A stretch of 64,000 bases of DNA, from contig CAVXMG010000021.1 in assembly GCA_963762735.1 (NCBI GenBank), positions 124,001 through 188,000 of the forward strand, read 5' to 3'. Numbering within the stretch: the stretch's first letter is position 1; each line of letters starts with the position of its first letter. Shown here in pieces: positions 9,422-19,122 of the stretch. This DNA comes from DASXKD01 sp963762735 (GTDB taxonomy: Bacteria; Actinomycetota; Actinomycetes; Streptosporangiales; Streptosporangiaceae). The translations under genes were made by a program, and so were the position numbers. Below the pieces are notes generated by a model, which saw only the letters and a list, made by a program, of their open reading frames with translations, had not been told where the DNA came from and searched no databases.

Positions 9422-9442
9422 TGAAACATGATCATTGATTCA
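9422..9442. promoter_or_regulatory. Imperfect palindrome upstream of the FadR-type regulator
   Basis: TGAAaCA-n7-TGaTTCA, with the palindrome TGATCA inside the spacer, in the only A/T-rich stretch of this intergenic region, 117 bases upstream of the regulator start. Size and symmetry suit a dimeric winged-helix regulator, so autoregulation is plausible. Confidence 0.4.
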
Positions 9443-9490
9443 GGCACGGAAAGCAATCGGGAATGGTGCCGCCAGCGGATGGCATGGCGG

Positions 9491-9522
9491 CGGGGCTGCC
9501 CGGCGACGGCCGGACAGCCCCG
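9491..9522 (-). terminator. Hairpin downstream of the phosphodiesterase gene
   Basis: Fourteen-base arms with one mismatch around loop GACG, 37 bases past the phosphodiesterase stop on the minus strand. No U-tract. Confidence 0.5.
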
Positions 9523-9558
9523 CGTTTGTTGAACCCAGGGACCTATCGCCCCCCGGCC

Positions 9559-11239
9559 CTACCCGCCGATACCGGGCAGGACCTGGGTGTGCTCGATCTG
9601 GACGGCCTGAAGCTGGTTCGGGTCCAGGCCGAGCAGCGTCAGGATGGTCGGCGCGATCTGGGTCGTCTCGACCGGCGTGCTGATCGTGCGTGCGGAAGGG
9701 CGTGGCCGGGGACCACGCACCAGGATCGGCACGTTACGGTCCTGCGGGTCGTCGCCGCCGTGCTCGGCGATCTTGCTCGTGCCGCCGGTGTAGACGACGC
9801 CGTGCTGGGCGATGCCGATGATGTCGGGATGCCGCGGGTCGCCGTTCGGTACGCCGATGAAGGCCGCCGCGCCGGCGCCCGCGTAGACGTGCCTGAGCCC
9901 GGAGGACGACACCGTGATGGGCTGGTCGTTGATGTTGTTCCCGGACGCCGGGTGGTCCAGCAGGTAGCGCTTGACGAAGTTGGCCGCCGTCTGGGACCGG
10001 TCGCTCAGCCACAGCAGCATCCCGTCGTCGTCGGTGGAGAACACGACGAGGCTGGGGTTGCTGGGGTGGGTGGCCGCCCACGCCGAGTTGATCGCGCTGA
10101 TGATCGGCGAGTCAGGGACCCGGCTCAGGGTGTTCGGGTTGGTCGGGGACTGGCCGTGCTTGGCCGAGATGATGATCGCGGTGCTGTTGGACAGGCCCTC
10201 GCTTGGCGATCTCCGCGACCATCCGGCCGACCTCGGTGTTGATGTAGTTCAGCGCGCGCACAAGCAGCGGGCCCGGGACCTTGCCGCCCGGCTTGTAGCC
10301 GCCGATGAGCCCGTCGGAGGCGGGCAGCTTCTGCGCGGTCGAGACGGTCTGGAAGTTCATCCCGAAGATCGCCGGGACGCCCATGTGGCGCTTGCCGCTG
10401 TGGTCCATGCCGTCGATCCAGTTCAGGACCGCCTGCACCTTGTAGGAGTCGTACTGCATCGTCGCGTTGTTGTCGCTGGTCCAGTCCTGGCCCGCGGGGT
10501 AGCCGATGGCCTGGCTGTTGATCTCGGGGGTGAAGTAGTCAGTGACACCGTTGCCCTGCGGGCCGGACAGCGCCAGGTAGGCCGGGTGCTTGTCGGACCA
10601 CGCGGTGACCATCCCGGCGTCATGCGCGACGTTGAAGATCGTATTGACCTTCAGGTACTTGTTCGGGTAGATCGGCTGGCAGGTCTTCGGGTTGACCGGC
10701 AGGTTCGCCGGGTTGATCACGCGCCGCGGGTTGCCTGTCATCCGCAGGATGCTGCCCGGCAGGTCGCGCAGCCCCTGGCCCGCGTCCAGGGAGTTCAGGT
10801 TGATGTCGTCGGCCTCGGTGTAGGCCACCTCGGCACCTGGCACCGGCCCTGAGCAGTTCGTGGTGCCGGCCGGGAACACGTCATGGTTCCAGGTGTCGTC
10901 GTAATAGATGCCGGTCACCTTCGGGTCGCCGCCGGTGACCTGGCCGACCATCCCGGGGAAGGAGTCGGACGGGAACGGCGTCATGGCGCCGCTGTACTCC
11001 AGGCCCTCGTGGTCGAGGGTGGCCAGCGTGGAGTCCGGGTAGTTGTCCACGTACCAGGTGAGGTCCTGCTGGTGCATCCCGTCCACCGAGATCAGCAGCA
11101 CGTGCTTGATGCTGGTGGGCTGCCCGCCGCGGACCTGGGCAGGCTGGACCGTCGCCGCAGAAGCAAGCGCGGTGCCGCCGACGGCCATCGCGAAACCGGC
11201 GGCAAACACCGCGGCCCGCTGGACCCGTCCGATGCGCAT
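9559..11239 (-). CDS. Secreted type I phosphodiesterase / nucleotide pyrophosphatase-like enzyme, one frame break
   Basis: ATG 11239 is preceded by a strong AGGAGGG. The product opens with MRIGRVQRAAVFAAGF and an Ala-rich signal peptide cut near ALASAA. Features of the alkaline-phosphatase superfamily follow: LLISVDGMHQ (first metal Asp), PSDSFPGM around the expected nucleophile, SDKHPAYL, AKHGQSP and AEHGGDD as metal-ligand loops. The reading frame shifts near 10195-10202: EIAKRG continues as LSNSTAIIISAKHG in the other frame, which is restored by removing one G from a GGG run. The span length (1681) fits one extra base. Likely exported and metal-dependent; substrate unknown. Confidence 0.85.
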
Positions 11240-11485
11240 GATGTCCCTCCTCGCGGGCGCGGTCATTCGCCGGCGCCCGGATGCAATGGTTTGCGACACA
11301 GGCCACGCCGCGCTGACCGTGCCCTGAACGACAGATGACGCCTTGCCGGCCGGAGCCCGATATCCAGGCAATAATTTGGTCGCCCCGCACTGGACCCCGC
11401 GCAAGCGCAGCACGCAGAATCGGTGCCAGTGATGGCAGGCGCGGCCGGCCCGGGTAGCGGCGGCGCACCGACGGAAGGCGGTGGC

Positions 11486-12736
11486 ATGGGCGGACTCAAG
11501 GCGGAGGTCGATCCGGCTGAGGTGGGCCTGGATCCGGCACGGCTGCGGCGCATCGACCGGCACTTCGCCCGGTACGTGGACGACGGCCGCCTGCCCGGCT
11601 GGCTGGTCGCGGTGAGCCGGCAGGGCCGCCTCGCGCACGTGTCCTGCTACGGGTCGCGCGACATCGAGGCCGGGCTGCCGGTCGAGGCCGACACGCTCTG
11701 GCGCATCTACTCGATGACCAAGCCGATCACCTCGGTCGCCGCGATGATGCTCTACGAGGAGGGCGCCTTCGAGCTGTCCGACCGGGTCAGCACGTTCATC
11801 CCCGCCTTCGCCAACGTCCGCGTCTACACCGGTGGTTCTGACCAGCGGCAGGTCACGGTCCCGGCCAGCGAGCCAGTGCGGATCTGGCACCTGCTCACCC
11901 ACACCGCCGGCCTCACCTACGGCTTCCTCCGGGTGCACCCGGTGGATGCCCTGTACCGGGCCGCCGGCTTCGAGTGGTCCGTGCCCCGCGGCATGGACCT
12001 GGCGACCGCGTGCGAGGCGTGGGCGGCCATGCCGCTGCTGTTCCAGCCGGGGACGGAGTGGAACTACTCGGTGGCGACCGACGTCCTCGGCAGGGTCATC
12101 GAGGTGGCCTCCGGGCAGCGCCTGGACGAGTTCTTCAGCACCAGGATCCTGGGGCCGCTGGGCATGACCGACACGGGTTTCTACCTCGGTGACGACGCCG
12201 CCGCCGACCGGCTTTCCGCGCTGTACATGCCGGCGGCGGGCAGCAAGACCGCCAGGCTCGACGCGATGGGCCGCGTGGCCCGCAAGCCGGTGCGGATGAA
12301 CAGCGGCGGCGGCGGGCTGCTCGCGACCGGCGCCGACTACCACCGCTTCCTGCACATGCTGCTGGACACCCCCGGCAGCCCGGCGGGCGAACTGGACGGC
12401 AGCCGACTGCTCAGCTCCCGCACGGTCGGCTACATGGCCCGCAACCACCTGCCCGGCGGCCTGGACCTGGAGACATTCGGCCGGCCGCTGTACGCGGAGT
12501 CCCCGTTCGCCGGGGTGGGCTTCGGCCTCGGCTTCGGCGTGGTCATCGACCCGGTGCAGAGCCGGGTGGTGTGCTCCGAGGGCGAGCTCACCTGGGGCGG
12601 CGCGGCGAGCACCACGTTCTGGATCGATCAGCGGGAGGAGCTGGCCGTGGCGTTCTACACCCAGTTGCTGCCGTCGAGCACGTACCGGATCCGGCCGCAG
12701 CTCCGCCAGCTCGTCTACCAGGCGCTGACCGGCTGA
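11486..12736 (+). CDS. Serine hydrolase of the class C beta-lactamase / esterase family
   Basis: 416 residues from ATG 11486, after GGAAGG (GTG 11423 is an upstream alternative). The SxxK nucleophile motif is SMTK in WRIYSMTKPITSVAAMML. The second motif is the Tyr of WNYSVATDVLGRV, and HTAGLTYG is the usual conserved loop between them. There is no signal peptide, so it is probably a cytoplasmic esterase or D-aminopeptidase-like enzyme, not a resistance enzyme. It is divergent from the phosphodiesterase gene. Confidence 0.9.
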   Translation: MGGLKAEVDPAEVGLDPARLRRIDRHFARYVDDGRLPGWLVAVSRQGRLAHVSCYGSRDIEAGLPVEADTLWRIYSMTKPITSVAAMMLYEEGAFELSDRVSTFIPAFANVRVYTGGSDQRQVTVPASEPVRIWHLLTHTAGLTYGFLRVHPVDALYRAAGFEWSVPRGMDLATACEAWAAMPLLFQPGTEWNYSVATDVLGRVIEVASGQRLDEFFSTRILGPLGMTDTGFYLGDDAAADRLSALYMPAAGSKTARLDAMGRVARKPVRMNSGGGGLLATGADYHRFLHMLLDTPGSPAGELDGSRLLSSRTVGYMARNHLPGGLDLETFGRPLYAESPFAGVGFGLGFGVVIDPVQSRVVCSEGELTWGGAASTTFWIDQREELAVAFYTQLLPSSTYRIRPQLRQLVYQALTG

Positions 12737-12749
12737 TCCGGACATGACC

Positions 12750-12765
12750 GTGCATTAGTGCACTA
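12750..12765. promoter_or_regulatory. Palindrome before the FAD monooxygenase gene
   Basis: Overlapping palindromes GTGCA-TTAG-TGCAC and TAGTGCACTA lie 21 bases before ATG 12786, a natural place for a repressor (for example TetR-type) site. No regulator gene is adjacent. Confidence 0.35.
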
Positions 12766-12785
12766 CGACAGATCGGGGGAACGTG

Positions 12786-14204
12786 ATGTCCAGAATCATC
12801 GTCGCCGGTGGCGGCCTCATCGGCATGGCGGCCGCGATGATGTTCGCCCAGGATGGCGCCGAGGTCATCGTGCTGGAGCGCGATGACGACGCGGTGCCCG
12901 GCTCACCGGGCAGCGCCTGGCAGGACTGGGAACGCCGCGGCATCGCGCAGTTCCGGCAGCCCCACTTCCTGCACCCGGCCGGGCACCACATCCTGAGCGG
13001 CCAGCTGCCCGAGGTGGCCGAGGCGGTGCAGGGCGCGGGCGGCACGACGTTCGACCCGCTGACACTGCTGCCACCGTTCATCGAGGACCGCGCGCCGCGG
13101 GCAGGTGACGAGCGGTTCACCACGGTCACCGGCCGGCGACCGGTCCTGGAGTACGCGTTCGCCACCTGCGCGCAGCGTCATGTGGACGTCCGCCGCGGTG
13201 TGACGGTCAGCGAACTGGTCACCGGCCAGCCCGCCGCGCCGGGCGTTCCGCATGTGACAGGGGTGCGCACCTCCGGCGGCGAGCACATCGCCTGCGACCT
13301 GGTCGTCGATGCGATGGGGCGGCGCAGCGAGCTGCCCCGCTGGCTGGCGGCACTGGGCGCCCGCCCGGTCATCGAGGAGGCGGAGGACTCCGGGTTCACC
13401 TACTACACGCGGTACTTCCGGTCCCCGGCCGGCGAGCCCCCGGCCTTCATCACCGGGCTGCTGACGCACTTCGACAGCTTCTCCCTGCTCACCCTGCCCG
13501 GCGACGCGGGCACCTGGTCGGTGACCGTCTACATCTCCTCCAGGGACCAGGCGCTGAAGGACCTGCGGCAGCCGGGTAACTGGGCGGCGCTGGTCGGTGC
13601 CTGCCCGCTGCACGCGCACCTGCTGAACGGGGAGCCGGTCAGCGAGATCCTCGCGATGAGCGGCATCGTGGACCGGCGACGGCGCGCCGTGGTGGACGGC
13701 ACCCCGGTGGCTACCGGGATCCTCCCGGTCGGTGACGCGATGTGGTGCACGAACCCGTCGCTCGGCCGGGGCATGACGATGGGCCTCATGCACGCCGCCG
13801 GCACCGCGGAGATGGTCAGGCAGCACCTGGATGACCCGCTCGCCCTCGCGGCCGGGCACGACCAGATGAGCCAGGACCGGGTCCTGCCCTGGTACCGGCA
13901 GACGGTCCAGCTTGACCGGGCGCGCAAGGCGCAGATCGACGCGTCCATCGCGGGCGCCCCCGCGGCGGCCCCGCCCGGTCTCGACGGCGGGGACACACCG
14001 GGATGGGCGGAGCTGCAGGTGGCCATGCTGTACGACGCCGACATCTTCCGCGCCTTCCTGGAGATCATCTCGATGCTGGCGCTGCCCGGGGACATCATGA
14101 CCAGGCCCGGGTTCAGCGAGCGCCTCGCCGAAGCCGCGGCCGCCCACGAGCCCTTCGAGATGCCTGGGCCCTCCCGCGCCGACCTGCTGAGCTCGCTGGC
14201 CTGA
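12786..14204 (+). CDS. FAD-dependent monooxygenase / halogenase-like oxidoreductase
   Basis: 472 residues. The frame opens with GTG directly before ATG 12786; GGGGGA precedes both. The N-terminal FAD motif is IIVAGGGLIGMAAAMMFAQDG ending in an acidic VLERDDD. A second FAD contact, GDAMWCTNPSLGRGMTMGLMHA, lies near residue 320, like the GD(A)xH/NxxxPxxGxG motif of the PHBH-like group. The sequence around residues 40-60 (RGIAQFRQPHFLHPAG) resembles actinobacterial tryptophan-halogenase-like or epoxidase-type proteins. Probably hydroxylates or epoxidises an organic substrate; no redox partner or substrate gene is adjacent. Confidence 0.82.
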   Translation: MSRIIVAGGGLIGMAAAMMFAQDGAEVIVLERDDDAVPGSPGSAWQDWERRGIAQFRQPHFLHPAGHHILSGQLPEVAEAVQGAGGTTFDPLTLLPPFIEDRAPRAGDERFTTVTGRRPVLEYAFATCAQRHVDVRRGVTVSELVTGQPAAPGVPHVTGVRTSGGEHIACDLVVDAMGRRSELPRWLAALGARPVIEEAEDSGFTYYTRYFRSPAGEPPAFITGLLTHFDSFSLLTLPGDAGTWSVTVYISSRDQALKDLRQPGNWAALVGACPLHAHLLNGEPVSEILAMSGIVDRRRRAVVDGTPVATGILPVGDAMWCTNPSLGRGMTMGLMHAAGTAEMVRQHLDDPLALAAGHDQMSQDRVLPWYRQTVQLDRARKAQIDASIAGAPAAAPPGLDGGDTPGWAELQVAMLYDADIFRAFLEIISMLALPGDIMTRPGFSERLAEAAAAHEPFEMPGPSRADLLSSLA

Positions 14205-14234
14205 GCCCGGGCCGGAGCGCGCCTACTGACGCAC

Positions 14235-14282
14235 TGACCTGCTGGCCCGGTGACCTGCTGGCCCGGTGACCTGCTGGCCCGG
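14235..14282. repeat. Three perfect tandem copies of a 16-base unit
   Basis: TGACCTGCTGGCCCGG three times without spacers, in the gap between the monooxygenase stop and the patatin ribosome binding site. Not a CRISPR array because no spacers separate the copies; most likely a small slipped-strand minisatellite. Confidence 0.9.
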
Positions 14283-14324
14283 TGACACGGCCGCTCTGCT
14301 TTGCTTGACGCGAGGAGGGCGAGA

Positions 14325-15143
14325 GTGGAGACCGCGTTCGTGCTCGGCGGCGGCGGGGTGCTGGGCGCCCACGAGGTGGGCATGCTCCGTGCCCTGTCCG
14401 AGGCCGGCATCGCCCCTGATGTCGTGGTGGGCACCTCGGTGGGGGCGATCAACGGCGCGTTCGTCGCCGCCGACCCTGCGGGCGCCGCGACGTGGCTCGC
14501 CCTTGCGTGGCAGGGCCAGGCACTGCAGCAGGCGTTCAGCGAGACCATCATCGGGCAGGTGGCCCGGCTGGCCAGGTCCGGCACGCACCTGCACTCGATC
14601 GAGCCGCTGCGCCAGATGCTCGAAGAGGCGCTGCCCGGCGGGGACTTCGCCGACCTGCAACTGCCGTTCCACTGCGTCGCGGCGAGCATCGAGCGGGCCA
14701 GCGCGCACTGGTTCTCCAGCGGCCCTGTCGTGCCCGCGGTGCTGGCCTCCTGCGCCGTTCCCGGGCTGCTGCCGCCCGTGGCGGTCGATGGTGAGCACTA
14801 CTTCGACGGCGGCCTGGTCGACTCGATCCCGGTCGGCAAGGCGCTGGCCCTGGGTGCCCGCACCGTCTATGTACTGCACGTGGGCCGGATCGAGCGACCG
14901 CTGATGGCACCGCGCCGCCCCTGGGAGGTGGGCCTGGTGGCATTCGAGATCGCCCGGCGGCACCGTTTCCACGAGGAGATGGCGGCGCTGCCCGGCGATG
15001 TCCAGGTGCACGTGCTGCCGTCCGGGGCCGACAAGCGCCCGCCGGACCTGTCGCAGCTCCGCTACCGGGACAGGACCAGCGTCGGGGCGAGCATGGACCG
15101 GGCGTACCAGGCGTCCGCGCGGTACCTCGCCGAACTGGCCTGA
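14325..15143 (+). CDS. Patatin-like phospholipase
   Basis: GTG 14325 is chosen because GAGGAGGG lies 5 bases before it. The 272-residue product begins VETAFVLGGGGVLGAHEVGML (oxyanion hole GGGG). It then has the nucleophile motif GTSVG and the catalytic Asp in DGGLVDSIPVG, a complete Ser-Asp dyad. No signal peptide, so it acts as an intracellular acyl hydrolase of phospholipids or related esters. The acyltransferase at 15245 follows on the same strand, but a strong hairpin lies between them. Confidence 0.92.
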   Translation: METAFVLGGGGVLGAHEVGMLRALSEAGIAPDVVVGTSVGAINGAFVAADPAGAATWLALAWQGQALQQAFSETIIGQVARLARSGTHLHSIEPLRQMLEEALPGGDFADLQLPFHCVAASIERASAHWFSSGPVVPAVLASCAVPGLLPPVAVDGEHYFDGGLVDSIPVGKALALGARTVYVLHVGRIERPLMAPRRPWEVGLVAFEIARRHRFHEEMAALPGDVQVHVLPSGADKRPPDLSQLRYRDRTSVGASMDRAYQASARYLAELA

Positions 15144-15173
15144 TTGTGCTTATCTGACTGTGCCGGCCCGATC

Positions 15174-15201
15174 GTCCCGGCCGGCCAGGACCGGCCGGGA
15201 C
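15174..15201 (+). terminator. Hairpin terminator after the patatin gene
   Basis: Perfect 11-bp arms (GTCCCGGCCGG and complement) with a 6-base loop, 30 bases after the stop. Confidence 0.5.
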
Positions 15202-15244
15202 CCGGCTGGCCCGACGGGCGCGGCATCGAGGACGGGAGGCGGCC

Positions 15245-16330
15245 ATGCTCCCACCCCGCCTGATCCGCCGGCTCGTACTGGCACCGCTGGTGATCGTCGT
15301 CGCGGTCGCGCTGATCGTGCTCTTTCCGCTGCTCGCGCTGCTGGCCATGACATTCCGGGCGGTGGGACGGTCGCGCCCGCGCGCGCTGCGGCTGCTGTTC
15401 TTCGCGCTGGCCTGGCTCACCGCGGAGACGGCGGCGCTGTTCGTGTGCCTCGGCCTGTGGGTCGCCAGCGGGTTCGGCGGGCGGCTGCGCACCGAGCCGT
15501 ACCAGGCCCGCCACTACCGGGTCATGAAGTGGTTCCTCGGCCGGCTGTACCGGTCGGCCACCAAGACCTTCCGGGTGCAGGTCATCGTGGACGAACCGGA
15601 ACTCACCCCGGCCGAGCAGGCCGCGCGGCTGGCCCGCCCGGTCATCGTGCTCAGCAGGCACGCCGGGCCGGGCGACTCGTTCCTGCTTGTGCACCAGCTG
15701 CTCAGCGTGTACGGGCGCCGCCCGCGGGTGGTCATGAAGGCGTCGCTGCAGTTCGACCCCAGCCTGGACGTCATGGCCAACCGGCTGCCGAACGTGTTCA
15801 TCTCCCGCCAGCACGCCGGAGAGCGGATCTTCACCGACCAGATCGACCGGCTGGCCCGCGGGCTCGACCAGGCGGGCGCACTGGTGATCTTCCCGGAAGG
15901 CGGCAACTGGACCCCGGGCCGGTGGCTCCGCGGCATCCGGCGGCTCGAACAGCTCGGCCGCGGCGACCTGGCCGCCCGGGCCCGGAACATGCCCAACCTG
16001 CTGCCGCCGCGGGCCGGCGGTGCGCTCGCGGCCATCACCGCGTGCCCCGACGCCGACGTGATCTTCGTGGCCCACGCTGGCCTGGACCAGCTGGTCAGCG
16101 TCGCCGATGTCTGGCGGAGCCTGCCGATGGACCAGGTCGTGAATGCGAAATGGTGGCGGGTCCCGGTCGGCGAGGTGCCGCGGGACGCCGATCACGAGAG
16201 CCAGGTGCAGTGGCTCTATGAATGGTGGGAGCGCATCGACACCTGGATCACCGAGAACCGGCCATCCGGCGCCCAGGCCCCGGCCCTGTCCCCCGGCCCG
16301 GCCGCGGCCACCGGCCCGGCCGCGGACTGA
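15245..16330 (+). CDS. Membrane-bound PlsC-like acyltransferase
   Basis: 361 residues from ATG 15245, after GGGAGG. Two hydrophobic segments (about residues 12-37 and 50-75) come first. The catalytic HX4D motif follows in SRHAGPGDS, with the acceptor motif FPEGGNW. These are the hallmarks of 1-acyl-glycerol-3-phosphate acyltransferases. The protein is longer than a minimal PlsC because of its membrane N-terminus and a Pro/Ala-rich tail. Probably an acyl transfer to a lysophospholipid or similar acceptor at the inner membrane. Confidence 0.85.
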   Translation: MLPPRLIRRLVLAPLVIVVAVALIVLFPLLALLAMTFRAVGRSRPRALRLLFFALAWLTAETAALFVCLGLWVASGFGGRLRTEPYQARHYRVMKWFLGRLYRSATKTFRVQVIVDEPELTPAEQAARLARPVIVLSRHAGPGDSFLLVHQLLSVYGRRPRVVMKASLQFDPSLDVMANRLPNVFISRQHAGERIFTDQIDRLARGLDQAGALVIFPEGGNWTPGRWLRGIRRLEQLGRGDLAARARNMPNLLPPRAGGALAAITACPDADVIFVAHAGLDQLVSVADVWRSLPMDQVVNAKWWRVPVGEVPRDADHESQVQWLYEWWERIDTWITENRPSGAQAPALSPGPAAATGPAAD

Positions 16331-16347
16331 TCACGGCCGGCGAGCGA

Positions 16348-18397
16348 TCACGGCGGCGCCAGGGTCGCCGCGAGCCGCCGCGATCCGGCCGTTCCCGTGA
16401 TCGCCGCGGGCTGATCCTGGGCGGCGAACAGGAGCCAGCGGGCGGTCAGCCGGACGGTCCCGCCGCCGTAGCGGACCGTCAGCCGCGCCGTGACCAGGCG
16501 CGTGTCCGGATCAAGCCGGGCGGTGCCGTCGGTCCGTGCGCCGGTGACCCAGCGGACGTCGTGCAAGGTGGCCAGGAGCCCGTTCCCGCTGAACGTCACC
16601 GTCCCGCCGCGCAGCCCCAGGTCCCGGTTGCCGTCCAGCAGCGGGAACCGGCTCAGTTCGTCGCCGACGCTGGCCAGCGCGGCCGCGACGGCCTGCCGCG
16701 CCCGGCGGCCGGCGGCGTTGCCCGGCGCGGGCGTGGCCGGCGCCACGCCCGCCAGGTTCCGCGGGTAGGCGCCTACGGTGTGCACCGGGGTGACCCGCGC
16801 CGCGCAGGAGACGTCCTCGTGCTGCAGGTTCCCCGGGTCCAGGACGAAGCGCTGGTAGATCGAGGCCGGGCAGGCGTCGTTGGCGTCCTGGAGCGCGACA
16901 TGGGTCAGGTTGGCGACCGTGACCAGCCGCGCCGAGGGGCCCATCTGCCTGGCGACGAGCGTGGCGCCGCCAAGCTTCGGGGTGAGCGAGTCGAGTGTGC
17001 CGGACAGGATCAGCACCGGCAGCCGCCGCGGCACCAGCGGTGGCTTGCGGATGATCGGCGGGATCAGCTTCGCGGGCGACGGCCAGCGCAGGCACGCGCT
17101 GTACGCCTCGGTGTACTGGTCAAGCGAGGTCCACTGGCGCAGGTTGAACGGCGCGAAGGTAGCAGCAGGCTCGCGGCGCAGCGCCGCCGCATACTGCCTG
17201 GCCCGGACCGCGGGCGGGGCGGTCCGGCTGAAAAGTTGCACGTAGTCGGTGCAGCCCACGGCGTAGTAGAGGCCGTCGCTGAACTCGGGCAGCGGATAGT
17301 TGGTGTCGTCGAAGCCGAGGGACAGCGCGGCGAGCCGCAGCAGCGGCGCCGCGTCGCCGTGTGCCACCAGGGCCCGCCCGGCCGCGTCCAGGTCACGGTA
17401 GACGACCGGGTCGAAACCAGCATTGTTGATCAGGTTCACCAAGGTCAGCACGGTCACGGTGACCGTGCCCCTGGTGCCGTCTGGCAGGGTGGTCTTCCCG
17501 GTGACCGGCGCGCGGGCCAGCCGGGCCGCCAGGGCACCGATCCGCGCCCAGGCGCCACCGCCGCCCCCGGTGGCCGCCGCGCAGGCCGCGGCGGCGCGGC
17601 ACGCGTGCTCGAACGCGCGCCGGGCGGTGACCACGGTGGTGGTGTACCACGGGTCCAGGCCGAGCACCTGGTAAGTGGAGTCCAGCGTCACCGACCGCAA
17701 CTGCCCCGGGTAACGGGACGCGAAGACCTGGGAAAACCAGCTTCCGTAGGAGTCGCCGTACAGGTCCACCCGGCCCAGGTGCAGTGCCCGCAGCACGCCG
17801 GAGGTGTCCCTGGCCGTGTAGGCGGTGTTGAACAGGTCCGAGGCGTGCACCCAGCCGCCGCCGCGATAGTGCCAGGTGTGGTTGAGCCGCCGCCCGCATG
17901 CGGCCACCAGACGGTTGAATCGCTGCCCGTACTGCTTGCTCCCGGCGTGCTCCAGGCCCAGGGCAGTCGATCACGGTGGAGTTGCCGGTGCCGCGGAGGT
18001 TGACAAGCAGCAGGTTCCGGGTCCGCTTCAGCGGCCCCATCATCGCCAGGTAGGCACCCTGAGTTCCGGTCGTGGCGAACCCGGGCCCGCCCTCCACGGC
18101 TAGGACGGTGCCTGCCGCGTGCCCGCTGGCCGGCAGCCAGCGGAACCCGATGCGGATGCGCGGACTCGCGGCGGAGGCGTAGTCCAGCGGCACCATGAGA
18201 TGCCCGCAGTACGTCCGCGGCCGCTTCGTGCACGCCTGCAAGCCGACACTGCCCAGCCGCAGCACCGAACCTTGCGGTGCGGCGGCGGCAGCGACCGAAC
18301 TGGCAACCACTGTGCCCCCGGCCACCGCGGCAGCTGCCGCGGTAGCCATCGCAAGCGCAGACGCACAGACAACCCGTGAAACCGGCCTGATAATCAC
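16348..18397 (-). CDS. Secreted tripeptidyl-aminopeptidase-like hydrolase (family S33), one frame break
   Basis: GTG 18397 gives an Ala/Val-rich signal peptide ending near SSVAAAAAP. The alpha/beta-hydrolase core has EGGPGFATTG (oxyanion region), VNLRGTGNS, the nucleophile elbow YGDSYGSWF, the Asp in ILSGTLDSLTP and the His in NLTHVAL. The Asp/His part is the TAP-like C-terminal domain. A further 130-residue beta-rich tail (SRFPLLDGNRDLGLRGGTV onward) extends beyond the usual family length. The frame shifts near 17960: TVIDCPG continues as LEHAGSKQYGQRF after removing one G from GGG. The span (2050) fits one extra base. Predicted exported exopeptidase; the tail is unassigned. Confidence 0.85.
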
Positions 18398-18576
18398 ACG
18401 GAGATCGTAGGCCGCAGCGCCCGCGCCAGCCAGGCTCCCGGGTGAGAGCAGGCCATGCGTCAACAGCCTTTCCGGCCGCGGGCCGGCCGGGTAGCGTTTC
18501 TGAGCAGGGCAAAGGAAACAGCGTCGCGGGCGTGACCGGCGTAAAGCAAGGGCGGGCCGGCGGGCAGGAGAACCTC

Positions 18577-19122
18577 GTGCATCAGGATGGGAGTCCGCCA
18601 GCCCCGCGGCCGGGCTCGGCGGTCCGGCGGATTGTCGCGCGGCTCGCCGAGGTCGCGTGCCCGCCGGAGGTGCGCGCCGGGAACCTGACCGACGAGTTGC
18701 TCGCCGAGTTCGAATCGCTGCTTGAGGTGGTGTCACCCGCCGTGCGGTGGTCGGTCAGGGGCGGGCTGGTCGCCTTCGACCAGGGGGCCCGCTTGTACCC
18801 GCGGGCGCGCGGGCGCCGGTTCGCCCATCTCGCCGACGGCGAGGCCGACGCCTACTTCCGGGCCGTGCTGGCGCGCCGGGGTGCCGGGCTGGGCACCGCG
18901 CTCCAGCGCATCAAGGGCCTGGTCGTCTACTGCTACTACGAGTTGCCTGAGGTGAAGGACCAGCTCGGCTACCGGCCGGACGCCTACATCGCCGCCGTGT
19001 CCAAACGCCGCCTGGCGTCCTACGGGCCGCAGATCCGCGCCGGTGAGGCGGCGGTGCTGGCGCCCGGCCCCGGCGGCCCGGATGCGAGAGCCCGGCCGGA
19101 TGCGGGGAAGGACCTGCCGTGA
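18577..19122 (+). CDS. Small partner protein of a GMC oxidoreductase (possibly gluconate-dehydrogenase subunit-3-like)
   Basis: GTG 18577 is chosen for CAGGAG 7 bases upstream. The 181-residue product has no signal peptide. Its core (DELLAEFESLLEVVSPAVRW, then DGEADAYFRAVLARR and VVYCYYELPEVKDQLGYRPD) resembles the small helical subunit often encoded next to GMC oxidoreductases. Its stop overlaps the GMC start by 4 bases (GTGA), indicating translational coupling and a shared complex. The family match is from memory of context, so the function is inferred. Confidence 0.7.
   Translation: MHQDGSPPAPRPGSAVRRIVARLAEVACPPEVRAGNLTDELLAEFESLLEVVSPAVRWSVRGGLVAFDQGARLYPRARGRRFAHLADGEADAYFRAVLARRGAGLGTALQRIKGLVVYCYYELPEVKDQLGYRPDAYIAAVSKRRLASYGPQIRAGEAAVLAPGPGGPDARARPDAGKDLP

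Noticed and set aside
10112..12745. One 877-codon minus-strand frame
   Set aside because: Only the part below 11239 is real (the phosphodiesterase). The upper part is antisense to the serine hydrolase gene.
14235..14282. Possible CRISPR array
   Set aside because: Three abutting 16-base units without spacers and no cas genes; a simple tandem repeat.
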